From: UPXZ01 sp964568675
GTDB taxonomy: Bacteria; Bacteroidota; Bacteroidia; Bacteroidales; Paludibacteraceae
Assembly (NCBI GenBank): GCA_964568675.1
Contig: CAZMQV010000028.1
Span: forward strand, 1-38,354
Direction of reading: 5' to 3'
Length of the DNA: 38,354 bases
The notes beneath the pieces are model-generated. The model did no database searches. It was not told the DNA's origin and saw only the letters and a program-made list of their open reading frames with translations. This document shows, piece after piece, positions 7,174 through 15,621 of the stretch. The position numbers were made by a program, and so were the translations under genes. Each line of letters begins with the position of its first letter. The first letter of the stretch is position 1.

Positions 7174-8643
7174 ATGGAAACTTTTTTTATAAGAGCTTTA
7201 CAGCTCATTCTCAGTTTAACCATTTTAGTGGTTTTGCATGAGTTAGGTCACTTTGTATTTTCGCGCCTTTTCAAAGTACGAGTAGATAAATTTTATGTGT
7301 TTTTCAACCCCAAAATTTCATTGGTTCGGGCGAAAAAGATTAATGGGAAGTGGCAAGTGAAGTTCTTCGCATCCAACGTGCCTTCCAATGAGCGAATCAA
7401 GCTCGACTCGGCAGGCAATCCGGTGATGGATGGGAAAAACAACGTGATGGAAGCTGTGCCGGAAAGTGAAATGTGTGAAGGCGATTGGCGCAAGTATCCC
7501 GAAAATACCGAATGGGGAATTGGTTGGTTACCATTAGGTGGATATTGCAAAATAGCGGGAATGATTGATGAAAGCATGGATACGACGCAGCTGGCGCAAG
7601 CCCCTCAACCCTGGGAGTTTCGCTCACAATCTGTGTGGAAACGAATGGGTATTATTTCGGGTGGCGTATTGGTCAATTTCATCCTGGCGCTTGTTATTTA
7701 TTCAGCCATACTGTTTCATTGGGGGCGTGAATACATGCCACTCGAAAACGCGAAGTTTGGTCTGAATTACTCACAGCCAATGCTCGATGCCGGTTTCCGT
7801 GATGGAGATAAAATTATCAGCATCGACGGAGTGAAACCTGAACAACTGGGACAAGCTGTAGAATTGCTACTGATTGACGCCGCGAAAGAGGTGCAGGTAG
7901 CACGCGATGGCGCAATTGTAAAAATTGAAATACCCACCGACCTGACACAAAAGGTTTTGGCATCACAAACACCGGTTGCCTCTTATCGTACTCCTTATGT
8001 AGTCGATACCGTAGTAGCAGGTTCGCTTGCTGCCAAAGTGGGGATGCAAAAAGGCGATAGCCTGGTGAAAATCAACAACAAACTAATCGACATGCAGCAG
8101 GAAGTGGTGCAAGAGATATCCAAATCCAAAGGCAAAACCCTGAACTATGAGTATTATCGCGGAGGAGAATTACTACGCTCCAATGTAACAATGGGTGCTG
8201 ACGGGAAATTAGGCGTAGGTTGGAAAAATTTCTTCGAAACAAAACGCGTTGAATACGGATTTTTTGAAGCAATTCCGGCCGGTATTCAAATGGGTGTTGA
8301 CCGATTGGTGGGATATGTGAAGCAATTCAAATTGGTTTTCACCAAAGAAGGCGCAAAATCAATCGGTAGCTTTGGAGCGATTGGCTCGCTTTTCCCTCCC
8401 AGTTGGGATTGGCTGAGTTTCTGGGAGCTTACCGCCTTTATATCCATTATACTCGCGTTTATGAATTTCCTGCCAATTCCGGGATTGGATGGCGGATATT
8501 TTGTATTTCTCATCTACGAGATGATAACCAAGCGCAAGCCAAACGACAAATTCATGGAGGTAGCCCAATCAATTGGGATGGGACTATTGATGCTCTTGTT
8601 TGTATATGCCATTGGGAATGACATTTTCAAAGCTTTGTTTTAA
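7174..8643 (+). CDS. rseP: RIP (site-2-type) M50 zinc metalloprotease
   Basis: A 489-residue inner-membrane protease of the RseP/S2P family, which cuts anti-sigma factors and signal-peptide remnants within the membrane. The first helix holds the catalytic HExxH (H22-E23-L-G-H26, HELGHF). The last hydrophobic region holds the third metal ligand motif, FLPIPGLDGG (near residue 438). Two PDZ-like segments lie between them (around residues 200-260 and 280-345; GFRDGDKIISIDG and GMQKGDSLVKINN). An extra segment between the first helix and the first PDZ makes it somewhat longer than E. coli RseP. It follows dxr, as is common in Bacteroidota. Confidence 0.96.
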   Translation: METFFIRALQLILSLTILVVLHELGHFVFSRLFKVRVDKFYVFFNPKISLVRAKKINGKWQVKFFASNVPSNERIKLDSAGNPVMDGKNNVMEAVPESEMCEGDWRKYPENTEWGIGWLPLGGYCKIAGMIDESMDTTQLAQAPQPWEFRSQSVWKRMGIISGGVLVNFILALVIYSAILFHWGREYMPLENAKFGLNYSQPMLDAGFRDGDKIISIDGVKPEQLGQAVELLLIDAAKEVQVARDGAIVKIEIPTDLTQKVLASQTPVASYRTPYVVDTVVAGSLAAKVGMQKGDSLVKINNKLIDMQQEVVQEISKSKGKTLNYEYYRGGELLRSNVTMGADGKLGVGWKNFFETKRVEYGFFEAIPAGIQMGVDRLVGYVKQFKLVFTKEGAKSIGSFGAIGSLFPPSWDWLSFWELTAFISIILAFMNFLPIPGLDGGYFVFLIYEMITKRKPNDKFMEVAQSIGMGLLMLLFVYAIGNDIFKALF

Positions 8644-8668
8644 TCTCTGAGAAATAAAACGCGAAACG

Positions 8669-9028
8669 ATGATTACAATACTTTGTTATCCGAAGTGTGG
8701 CACTTGCAAAAAAGCGGAGAAATGGCTGAAAGAAAATAATATCGACTACAAGTATCGGCCGATAAAAGAGGAGAATCCCTCGGTTGAAGAACTTACAACG
8801 TGGTTTTTGGATAGTGGATTGCCTGTAAACCGATGGTTCAACACGAGCGGGAAACTCTACAAGGAACACAACATCAAAGATGTGATAAAAACCGTCTCCG
8901 GAGACGAACTACTGAAAATACTTGCTTCGGACGGCATGTTTGTGAAGCGTCCCATTCTCATAGCCAACGGAAAAGTAACTACCGGATTCAAAGAAGCCGA
9001 ATGGCAGGAGATACTTGGTGGCAAGTAA
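8669..9028 (+). CDS. ArsC/Spx-family thioredoxin-fold protein
   Basis: A 119-residue cytoplasmic protein of the ArsC/Spx/YffB superfamily: an N-terminal CYPKCGTCKKAEKWL with C6, C10 and C13 (a CxxC pair at 10/13) and the late VKRPILI block containing the cis-proline. Classical arsenate reductases use a different cysteine context with distal arginines. Spx/MgsR-like transcription regulators carry CxxC, but they are typical of Firmicutes. A thiol-redox or glutaredoxin-like role is plausible and true arsenate reduction is unproven. No other ars genes are nearby. It is 25 bp after rseP and followed by a strong terminator. Confidence 0.9.
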   Translation: MITILCYPKCGTCKKAEKWLKENNIDYKYRPIKEENPSVEELTTWFLDSGLPVNRWFNTSGKLYKEHNIKDVIKTVSGDELLKILASDGMFVKRPILIANGKVTTGFKEAEWQEILGGK

Positions 9029-9044
9029 ATAAGCGCGAACTAAT

Positions 9045-9094
9045 AGAACAAAAAAAACTCTTCCGATAAGTTTCGGAAGAGTTTTTTTTGTTCT
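9045..9094. terminator. Bidirectional terminator between convergent genes
   Basis: A perfect 22-bp stem (9045-9066 with 9073-9094) has a 6-nt loop, a CTCTTCCGA core and eight A or T residues on either side. It serves both the plus-strand rseP/arsC-like transcript and the minus-strand M81 gene, whose stop codon is 6 bp away. Confidence 0.95.
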
Positions 9095-9099
9095 AAAGT

Positions 9100-10650
9100 T
9101 TATTCGTTTGCCAATGGGACGAACGTAGCCGAAAGGTCGGGCATGGGCATATCTTTGTCGAGCGGATACATAGGACGCATGATATGCTTATAAGGCAGGC
9201 GGAGGATATCCTGGTCCACACCACCCGGTGTCAGCGCCATTACCCAGCCTTTTCGCATTTCATACAGCTCCGGCACAAGATAGCCAATTTTCACCACCAC
9301 AATGTCCGTTTCGCGTGGATTAAGCCCCAGTTCCGTAAAGTTCTTTTCGTAATGATACGCTTTGCGGGTCTTAGTGATGATAACAGAGATGCTACCCGAC
9401 TTAACCACCACAATGGTATTGTCCTTATCGTCGTTGTGAATGGCAGTGATAGTGCCCGCTACTCGCACCGGAGGCGCGAAACGATTATCCACTTTCGCGC
9501 CTGCTTTCGCGTCAATCTTACCACCTACACCAATTTTCACAGCCTGCGCCACAAAGTCGGCATCGGGAATTGAAGCATAAATCACAGATTTGCCGGTTTC
9601 CGATTTGAATTCGGGGCGTTTCAGAAGTTCAGTCAACGTCCAGGTTACATCACCCGCACCACCTGCCGTAGGGTTATCGCCCGTATCGCTGATAATGAAT
9701 GGTTTCTCTTTACTTGCAAGCGCCTGCTTCAGAGCCTCGGGCAGATAATCAGCCGGTCCCACAAACTCAAATTTATCGCGCACATCCCAGAAATGTTTCG
9801 CCAATCTCTCCGCCGCTTTACCTACCGCTTCTTTATCATCGCCATAAGTCACAATTACTCCATGATTGCGAGGTTCATCAGCCCAAGGATAAGACATCCA
9901 TATCGATGCGTCAATCACCTTATCGCCATCAACCACATTATTTATATCTTCATACAAGCTCTTGCCCGGCTCCACGCGGGTGCTGGTTTTTTCGCCCGGT
10001 AACAACACCGGCACCGGAATCCACGCTTTGTAAGCCGGCTTCCCCTTACCGCTATTCAGTCGGTCAATCAGATTGACCAAAGCTCTTTTCTTGGATATCA
10101 TCGCGTCGTCGTGTGGAGCAAGCCGATAGGCTGTGAGCATATCAATGTTTTTTATCAGACGGGGCGAAACACTGCCATGTAAGTCCATGCAAGAAGAAAC
10201 CAGCACATCATTGCCAATAACTTTGCGTATTCGCTCTATGAAATCGCCTTCGGGGTCCTCAATGCCCTGCACACTCATCGCGCCGTGAATGTCGAAAAAC
10301 AAGCCATCAATCGGAAGCGCGTTTTTCAGCATATCCAAAGTTTTGTTTACCATGCTCTCGTATGTTTCACGCTTCACAATGCCTCCGGGCATGGCATGGC
10401 TGCGCAAGGTAGGAAGCCACACGGCACGCTCCTTCACCCCAGAATCGGGAGCAAAAAATGGATAGTAACTAAAGATTTCATCGCCAATGAGCAGCGGGAA
10501 GCCGGCGGAATCAGTTACAGCCGGCGAAAAGGTACTCGACTCGATGGCAATACCTGCAATGGCTATTCGAGGTAAATCAGCCTGCTTGGATTTACAGCCC
10601 GATGCGAGCAAAGCAATGCCAAGAATGAATGCTAAGAATGTTTTTTTCAT
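9100..10650 (-). CDS. M81-family (MlrC-like) metallopeptidase, lipoprotein form
   Basis: A 516-residue protein with the MlrC/M81 two-domain layout. The N-terminal part has conserved acidic and histidine clusters FFDIHGAM, DLHGSV and APHDDAM. The C-terminal part includes DTGDNPTAGGAGD. MlrC was named for the last step of microcystin degradation; most relatives have unknown substrates. The first 19 residues form a lipoprotein signal peptide with lipobox LASGC (C19), so the mature protein should be membrane-anchored outside the cytoplasm. The export signal is unusual for what I know of this family. It is monocistronic, with a near-consensus promoter (10766-10796) and a terminator at 9045-9094. 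Confidence 0.9.
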   Translation of the reverse strand: MKKTFLAFILGIALLASGCKSKQADLPRIAIAGIAIESSTFSPAVTDSAGFPLLIGDEIFSYYPFFAPDSGVKERAVWLPTLRSHAMPGGIVKRETYESMVNKTLDMLKNALPIDGLFFDIHGAMSVQGIEDPEGDFIERIRKVIGNDVLVSSCMDLHGSVSPRLIKNIDMLTAYRLAPHDDAMISKKRALVNLIDRLNSGKGKPAYKAWIPVPVLLPGEKTSTRVEPGKSLYEDINNVVDGDKVIDASIWMSYPWADEPRNHGVIVTYGDDKEAVGKAAERLAKHFWDVRDKFEFVGPADYLPEALKQALASKEKPFIISDTGDNPTAGGAGDVTWTLTELLKRPEFKSETGKSVIYASIPDADFVAQAVKIGVGGKIDAKAGAKVDNRFAPPVRVAGTITAIHNDDKDNTIVVVKSGSISVIITKTRKAYHYEKNFTELGLNPRETDIVVVKIGYLVPELYEMRKGWVMALTPGGVDQDILRLPYKHIMRPMYPLDKDMPMPDLSATFVPLANE

Positions 10651-10765
10651 TTTACAATTGATTTATTAGATGAATATTAATAAGGAGCTAAGTTCGTTTT
10701 CTATTCTAAATAAAAAAAATTCGTAAACTCGTGAAAGATGAACGGACAATGAATCAACCGAATTG

Positions 10766-10796
10766 CAAATATAATCAATTTGTTCGCTAATTCAAA
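10766..10796 (-). promoter_or_regulatory. Near-perfect Bacteroidota promoter for the M81 gene
   Basis: On the minus strand TTTG (10793-10796) is followed after exactly 19 nt by TATATTTG (10766-10773). This matches the published Bacteroides consensus of TTTG and TAnnTTTG. The start codon is about 115 bp downstream. Confidence 0.75.
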
Positions 10797-11340
10797 GCCA
10801 ATCTCCTTGTCATTTCGGCCGACAACTTTGGGAAACAAATCGGGAGAGCGAGAGGGGGATAGCTCTTTACTTCTTCAATATATAATATGATACAATAAAA
10901 TGATTGCCAACACCCACTGCTATTGGCATGTAATTTCTTCAAACTACAATTAGATTATAAAGCGGTTTTCTTCTGTAGTATTAATCTTAACTTTGATGAA
11001 AAATAATTGAATACAAGCAATATCTAACCGATTGAAAGCTTACAAATCATAAGCAATTGGCACGAAACAGACGAGAAATGGCACTTTTGCAGCCCACGAA
11101 GCTTATCACATCACACCCCTCCTGCTGTACATTTTGACAAAATAGAGATGCAGAGAAATGAAACCGTCAAAACCATGATTTACACAAGACGAAAGATCGG
11201 TAGAAAGAGACGTAAAGCCAATAAAAACGATTAAAACAATGTGCTAAACATACGTTTTGTGGAAACGCGCAAAAGTGTAAACAAGCTTAGAAAAAAAATT
11301 AAAACATGTCATAAAGTCAGGTGTTTCCTTCATTTTTTAG

Positions 11341-11348
11341 TAGATTTG
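11341..11348 (+). promoter_or_regulatory. Possible -7 element (TAGATTTG) for the KamA-like gene
   Basis: A TAnnTTTG match 41 bp before the start codon. No -33 box was found, so support is moderate. Confidence 0.4.
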
Positions 11349-11389
11349 AGCCGATAGCACACGAATACTCAAACTAAAACACATAGATT

Positions 11390-12715
11390 ATGGACAGAAA
11401 ACTAAAAACTTACACCTTGCATAACTATCGTACAATCCCGCAGATATCAGTATTAAAAGAATCGGACATTGAGGCGATAGAAGTAGTGGGACGCGTGCTT
11501 CCTTTCAAAACCAATAATTATGTGGTGAACGAGTTGATTGACTGGACTGATACTGACAATGACCCCATTTACACACTCAATTTTCCACGTCGCGAGATGC
11601 TTGAAAAGAAGCATTACCAAACGGTAAAAAGAATGCTTGACGAAGGAGTAGATAAAGCTACGTTCAATAAAAAAATACATGAAATTCGTCTCCAACTCAA
11701 CCCCAATCCCGCCGGTCAGGAACACAATGTGCCCACACTCGACGCTGTAAAACTAAAAGGCATCCAGCATAAATACCCTGAAACGGTTCTGTTTTTTCCA
11801 AGTCAGGGACAAACATGCCACGCTTACTGCACTTTTTGTTTCCGCTGGCCTCAGTTTTCCGGAATGAGCGGATTAAAATTTGCCATGAAAGAAGTCGATT
11901 TGCTACTTAAATATCTGAAACTGCACCGACAGGTAAGCGATGTGCTTTTCACAGGAGGCGACCCAATGACTATGTCTGCCTCCGTGTTGCGCGCATATAT
12001 CGAGCCTTTGCTCGAACCTGGTTTCGAACACATCCACACCATCCGCATTGGTACCAAGTCACTATCTTATTGGCCTTATCGCTTCACATCCGACTCCGAT
12101 AGTGAGCAAATCATCGCGCTTTTCCGTCAAATAATCAGCGCAGGAAAGAATCTCTCCATTCAAGCGCATTTCAACCATCCGGTGGAGCTATCAACTGACG
12201 CTGTAAAGCAAGCAATCAAAGTCATCCGAGCCACTGGTGCACAAATTCGCACACAGTCGCCTTTATTAAAACACATCAACGACAAGCCGGAACTATGGGC
12301 TACTATGTGGCGCAAACAAGTAGATTTGGGTTGTATCCCGTATTACATGTTCATCGCGCGCGATACCGGTGCGAAAGCTTATTTTGAACTCCCGTTGGAG
12401 AAATGCTGGCAGCTATTCCGAAGAGCATACAGCCAGGTGAGCGGACTGTGTCGCACTGTGCGCGGCCCAAGTATGAGCGATCATCCGGGTAAAATACAGA
12501 TTTTGGGCGTACAACAAGTGAATGGAGAAAAAGTTTTTGTACTTCGTTTTATTCAAGGGCGCAATCCTCAGTGGGTGCATATTCCGTTTTTTGCAAAACA
12601 CGATCCGAAAGCTACATGGTTTAATCAACTGAAACCCGCCTTCGGTGAAGATAAATTCTTTTTTGAGCAGAAACCTTACAAAGAACTTGACAACAAGTCT
12701 TTGCTTTTTGAATAA
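11390..12715 (+). CDS. KamA-like radical-SAM protein (lysine 2,3-aminomutase family)
   Basis: A 441-residue radical-SAM protein. The cluster motif is CHAYCTFC (C143, C147, C150), preceded by an LAM-like YPETVLFF and followed by FRWPQF and the FTGGDPM block that binds SAM. In lysine 2,3-aminomutase the PLP lysine lies in PGGGGK; here the equivalent region reads SMSDHPGK (K368), so PLP binding is possible but the glycine-rich context has changed. The sequence after the third cysteine also departs from the CTRRR-like form of KamA. It is therefore a KamA-like subfamily member with unknown substrate. The epmB role is unlikely because epmB proteins are much shorter. It is followed by another radical-SAM gene. 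Confidence 0.85.
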   Translation: MDRKLKTYTLHNYRTIPQISVLKESDIEAIEVVGRVLPFKTNNYVVNELIDWTDTDNDPIYTLNFPRREMLEKKHYQTVKRMLDEGVDKATFNKKIHEIRLQLNPNPAGQEHNVPTLDAVKLKGIQHKYPETVLFFPSQGQTCHAYCTFCFRWPQFSGMSGLKFAMKEVDLLLKYLKLHRQVSDVLFTGGDPMTMSASVLRAYIEPLLEPGFEHIHTIRIGTKSLSYWPYRFTSDSDSEQIIALFRQIISAGKNLSIQAHFNHPVELSTDAVKQAIKVIRATGAQIRTQSPLLKHINDKPELWATMWRKQVDLGCIPYYMFIARDTGAKAYFELPLEKCWQLFRRAYSQVSGLCRTVRGPSMSDHPGKIQILGVQQVNGEKVFVLRFIQGRNPQWVHIPFFAKHDPKATWFNQLKPAFGEDKFFFEQKPYKELDNKSLLFE

Positions 12716-12918
12716 GACCAGTTTTTTTAGCTTTGCTGTGTGCTTTCATCTATGGCATGCCCACATGAAATGGCAGACAGATAAATTGTCATACCTATCG
12801 AAGCGAAAAATGATAATTCATCCATTTCGGCATATTGGGAGGGGAGAAACGTCATTGACTACAGGCAAATTATACGAACGCATGTACTCATCATCAAAAA
12901 AAAAACAAACAAAATCCC

Positions 12919-12926
12919 TATCTTTG
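12919..12926 (+). promoter_or_regulatory. Bacteroidota -7 element (TATCTTTG) for the maturase gene
   Basis: An exact TAnnTTTG match 30 bp before the start codon, in a 240-bp gap after the KamA-like gene. This suggests separate transcription. No -33 box was identified. Confidence 0.5.
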
Positions 12927-12955
12927 CATCAGATACAATTTTCGCAAGCCCTACA

Positions 12956-14191
12956 ATGTCAAAAACCATCGCTTTCAATCCGCTATCACTTCCTTCTTAT
13001 GTCATGGCAAAGCCAATAGGCTCCACATGCAACCTGAATTGTAGCTATTGCTACTACTTAGAAAAAGAAAAACTGTATGAAAACAGAAAAAAACTGGAAA
13101 TGAGCGAAGACACGCTCGAAAGATTCACACAAACATACATCGAAGCGCAACCGGCAAAAGAAGTGCTGTTCACCTGGCATGGAGGCGAAACCACGCTGCG
13201 CGACATTGCTTTCTACCGAAAAGCACTCCAGTTTCAGAAGAAATACGGACGCGGACGCACCATCGACAATGTGCTACAAACCAATGGCACACGCCTCACT
13301 GACGAATGGTGCCGGTTTTTCAAAGACAATAATTTTCTTATCGGTATCTCTATCGATGGTCCCGAACATTGCCACGATGTGTATCGAAAAAATAAAGGTG
13401 GGAATGGCACCTTCGCGCAAGTGATGAAGGGAGTAGCGTTACTTCAAAAACACGGTGTGGAGTTTAACACCTTGTCGGTAATCAACGACTACAACTCCCA
13501 GTTCCCACTCGACGTGTATCGGTTTTTCAAAGAAATTGGAAGTCAATACATGCAGTTCGCTCCCATCGTCGAACGAGTTTCGGATGCGCGCGCCGACGGG
13601 TTGACACTCCTTCCACCTCATGCCGACGTGCAAGGTCGTCTGGCTTCATGGTCGGTCAACCCGGAACAGTTTGGCAAGTTTTACATCGAAATTTTCGATG
13701 AATGGGTTCGCAATGATGTGGGTAGATACTACGTGCAACTCTTTGATGCTACGCTTGCCAACGAGGTAGGCGCTCAACCCGGAGTTTGTATTTTTGCCGA
13801 AACCTGCGGACATGCCACAGCCCTGGAGTTTAATGGCGATTTATATGCCTGCGACCATTATGTGTTTCCGGAATATAAATTGGGTAACATCCGTTCGCAT
13901 ACCATTTATGAAATGATGTTTCAAGAGAAGCAACTAAAATTTGGTGCAGCTAAGCGCGATGCGCTACCGCGTCAATGCCGCGAATGTGATGTGCGGAAAT
14001 ACTGTCACGGTGAATGTCCGAAAAACAGAATAAGCCGCTCTGCGGATGGCGAATGGGGTGTGAATTATCTTTGTGCCGGCTACAAAGCTTTTTTTAGTCA
14101 TGCACGTCCTTATATGCAATTTATGGCAAATGAGCTACACAACCAGCGCCCACCGGCAAATGTGATGTACTTTGCTCGTGGCAAACGGTAG
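12956..14191 (+). CDS. Anaerobic sulfatase-maturating-type radical-SAM/SPASM enzyme
   Basis: A 411-residue protein with the signature opening of anaerobic sulfatase maturases (anSME/AslB): MAKPIGSTCNLNCSYCYYLEK, with cluster cysteines C25, C29 and C32. The C-terminal SPASM region has many cysteines (CDHYVFPEYKLGN, then CRECDVRKYCHGECPKNR) for two auxiliary iron-sulfur clusters. anSMEs oxidise a Cys or Ser of sulfatases to formylglycine. No sulfatase gene lies in this window, so its partner must be elsewhere, or it may act on another peptide. Its length matches the family. It converges on another SPASM protein with only 16 bp between stops. Confidence 0.92.
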   Translation: MSKTIAFNPLSLPSYVMAKPIGSTCNLNCSYCYYLEKEKLYENRKKLEMSEDTLERFTQTYIEAQPAKEVLFTWHGGETTLRDIAFYRKALQFQKKYGRGRTIDNVLQTNGTRLTDEWCRFFKDNNFLIGISIDGPEHCHDVYRKNKGGNGTFAQVMKGVALLQKHGVEFNTLSVINDYNSQFPLDVYRFFKEIGSQYMQFAPIVERVSDARADGLTLLPPHADVQGRLASWSVNPEQFGKFYIEIFDEWVRNDVGRYYVQLFDATLANEVGAQPGVCIFAETCGHATALEFNGDLYACDHYVFPEYKLGNIRSHTIYEMMFQEKQLKFGAAKRDALPRQCRECDVRKYCHGECPKNRISRSADGEWGVNYLCAGYKAFFSHARPYMQFMANELHNQRPPANVMYFARGKR

Positions 14192-14207
14192 TCACGGCTT
14201 TTGAGGC

Positions 14208-15218
14208 TTAACGCTCCGAACAGTTCCGACACATTTCAAACTGTTTGCGGTCTGAAAGCACAGCCTTCCGAAACTCATTAGCCTTCGTGGAGCGCCATGC
14301 TTCGCCAAACGAGCGTTCAGTAACATTCCCAAACCGATAGTGGCTATCTTTGTCGAAACAGCAAGGCAAAATATCGGCGCGCGATGTAAGCACAGCCCCT
14401 TCCCAAAGCCTTTGACATCGGTTGGGTAGCGTCGATTTGATGTGATATTTGCCATTTTCACCCATTTTATATCGCGCATATTTTTTATTCTTCGGCATCA
14501 AACTGCTTCCATTCTCGAAATTGTATATTTGTGCCGATTTGAAAGCAAGCCTATCGGCATGCAGCTCTTTAGCCAACCTGCGCATTGCTTTCATTTCGTG
14601 TTCGTTGGTGCCGAAAACAATAAATTGAATTTCGATAAATGGCGTGGCAGATTTCAGTTCGTTCTTCCAATGGTTTAGTAACTTTATAGCCCCGGTGGCT
14701 TTCTCCAACTTCCCTCCCACACGATATGCCTCGTAAGTTTCTTGAGTTGCGCCATCCATGGAGATAATTATTTTATCGAGTCCGCTTTCGACCAATTCCT
14801 TCGCTTTAGTGCTATTGATAAGCTGCGCGTTGGTTGAAGTGCTTGTAAGTATGTTTTTACTACGCGCATACTTCACCATCTCGCCAAACTTTTGGTTGAT
14901 CAACGGCTCGCCTTGAAAATAAAGAATGGCATGAGTAAGCGTTGGCGCCAATTCGTCAATTATCTTTTTAGTTGTTTTTGTGTCGATATTTGTAGCTTTT
15001 ACCACGTGTTGTCGCATCCCCACAGGACATTCCGGGCATTTGAGATTGCAAATATCCACCGGCTCGATGGAAATAAAAAGCGGGAAAACATGCCAATCGA
15101 CAAGAATTCCAAATTTCGAAAGGAGATAAGAAATTTTTATTTTTATGAAATTCTGAACTTTACGTGGCGTAATGCTCGTTTTTAATATCCGATAAAGAAA
15201 ATAGAGTTTATTTTTCAC
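14208..15218 (-). CDS. Radical-SAM/SPASM-domain protein of unknown substrate
   Basis: A 336-residue radical-SAM enzyme. The cluster motif is CNLKCPEC (C57, C61, C64), followed by YFQGEP in the position of the GGEP-like SAM-binding strand. A C-terminal SPASM-like part has CQRLW, CCFDKD and CRNCSE. Such proteins modify peptides, cofactors or sugars; nothing nearby identifies the substrate, and no small precursor peptide was recognised next to it. The N-terminus (about 45 residues before the barrel) is basic and hydrophobic. A good Bacteroidota promoter (15290-15319) lies about 70 bp upstream. The gene is convergent with the anSME-like gene. Confidence 0.88.
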   Translation of the reverse strand: MKNKLYFLYRILKTSITPRKVQNFIKIKISYLLSKFGILVDWHVFPLFISIEPVDICNLKCPECPVGMRQHVVKATNIDTKTTKKIIDELAPTLTHAILYFQGEPLINQKFGEMVKYARSKNILTSTSTNAQLINSTKAKELVESGLDKIIISMDGATQETYEAYRVGGKLEKATGAIKLLNHWKNELKSATPFIEIQFIVFGTNEHEMKAMRRLAKELHADRLAFKSAQIYNFENGSSLMPKNKKYARYKMGENGKYHIKSTLPNRCQRLWEGAVLTSRADILPCCFDKDSHYRFGNVTERSFGEAWRSTKANEFRKAVLSDRKQFEMCRNCSER

Positions 15219-15289
15219 AATTTTTCAAGTAGTTTGCAAAAGAGGTTTTATAAATATGATAGAGAAAGTGTGTCAGACGGTTTAGAAAG

Positions 15290-15319
15290 CAAAGATACTT
15301 CAAAACCACCGCAATCAAA
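15290..15319 (-). promoter_or_regulatory. Bacteroidota promoter for the SPASM gene
   Basis: On the minus strand TTTG (15316-15319) is followed after 18 nt by TATCTTTG (15290-15297), close to the Bacteroides consensus. Confidence 0.65.
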
Positions 15320-15540
15320 AAATCAGCGTTTAATTTACATAAAAAAAACAAACAACAAACATCAAATGTTTTTCGCGACAAGATGTGAAACGTGAAAACC
15401 AACGGGAGAAAACTCCGTTTTTCCGCATAAAACTTCGGATATTCAATAGCTTTACAAGAATGTTTCGACTGTTTTATCCTATTCATTTACAAACAAATAA
15501 GGCTGATTTTCAAATTTACGGATTCTTAATACAAAATGAT

Positions 15541-15570
15541 TCTGTAAATGAATAAAATATCGTATTTTTG
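15541..15570 (+). promoter_or_regulatory. Bacteroidota promoter for the TPR lipoprotein
   Basis: TCTG (15541-15544, one mismatch to TTTG), 18 nt, then TATTTTTG (15563-15570), about 50 bp upstream of the start codon. Confidence 0.55.
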
Positions 15571-15621
15571 CACCTTGAAACGGAGAATGATTAAAAATCA
15601 AATCAAAACATAAATATCACA

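Larger units (their letters stand above)
10651..11389. other. Intergenic region between divergent genes
   Basis: About 740 bp separating the minus-strand M81 gene from the plus-strand KamA-like gene. It contains the M81 promoter (10766-10796) and a -7-like TAGATTTG (11341-11348) for the KamA-like gene. No gene, tRNA or repeat was recognised in the middle. It is long enough to hide a small RNA, but I see no diagnostic structure. Confidence 0.5.
15219..15621. other. Divergent promoter region
   Basis: About 400 bp of AT-rich sequence. It holds a minus-strand promoter for the SPASM gene (15290-15319) and a plus-strand promoter for the TPR lipoprotein (15541-15570). An open frame on the minus strand has no recognisable product, and I treat it as chance. 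Confidence 0.6.

Noticed and set aside
15208..15486. 92-codon minus-strand frame upstream of the SPASM gene
   Set aside because: Ends within the start of the SPASM gene, has no recognisable product and overlaps the mapped promoter elements.
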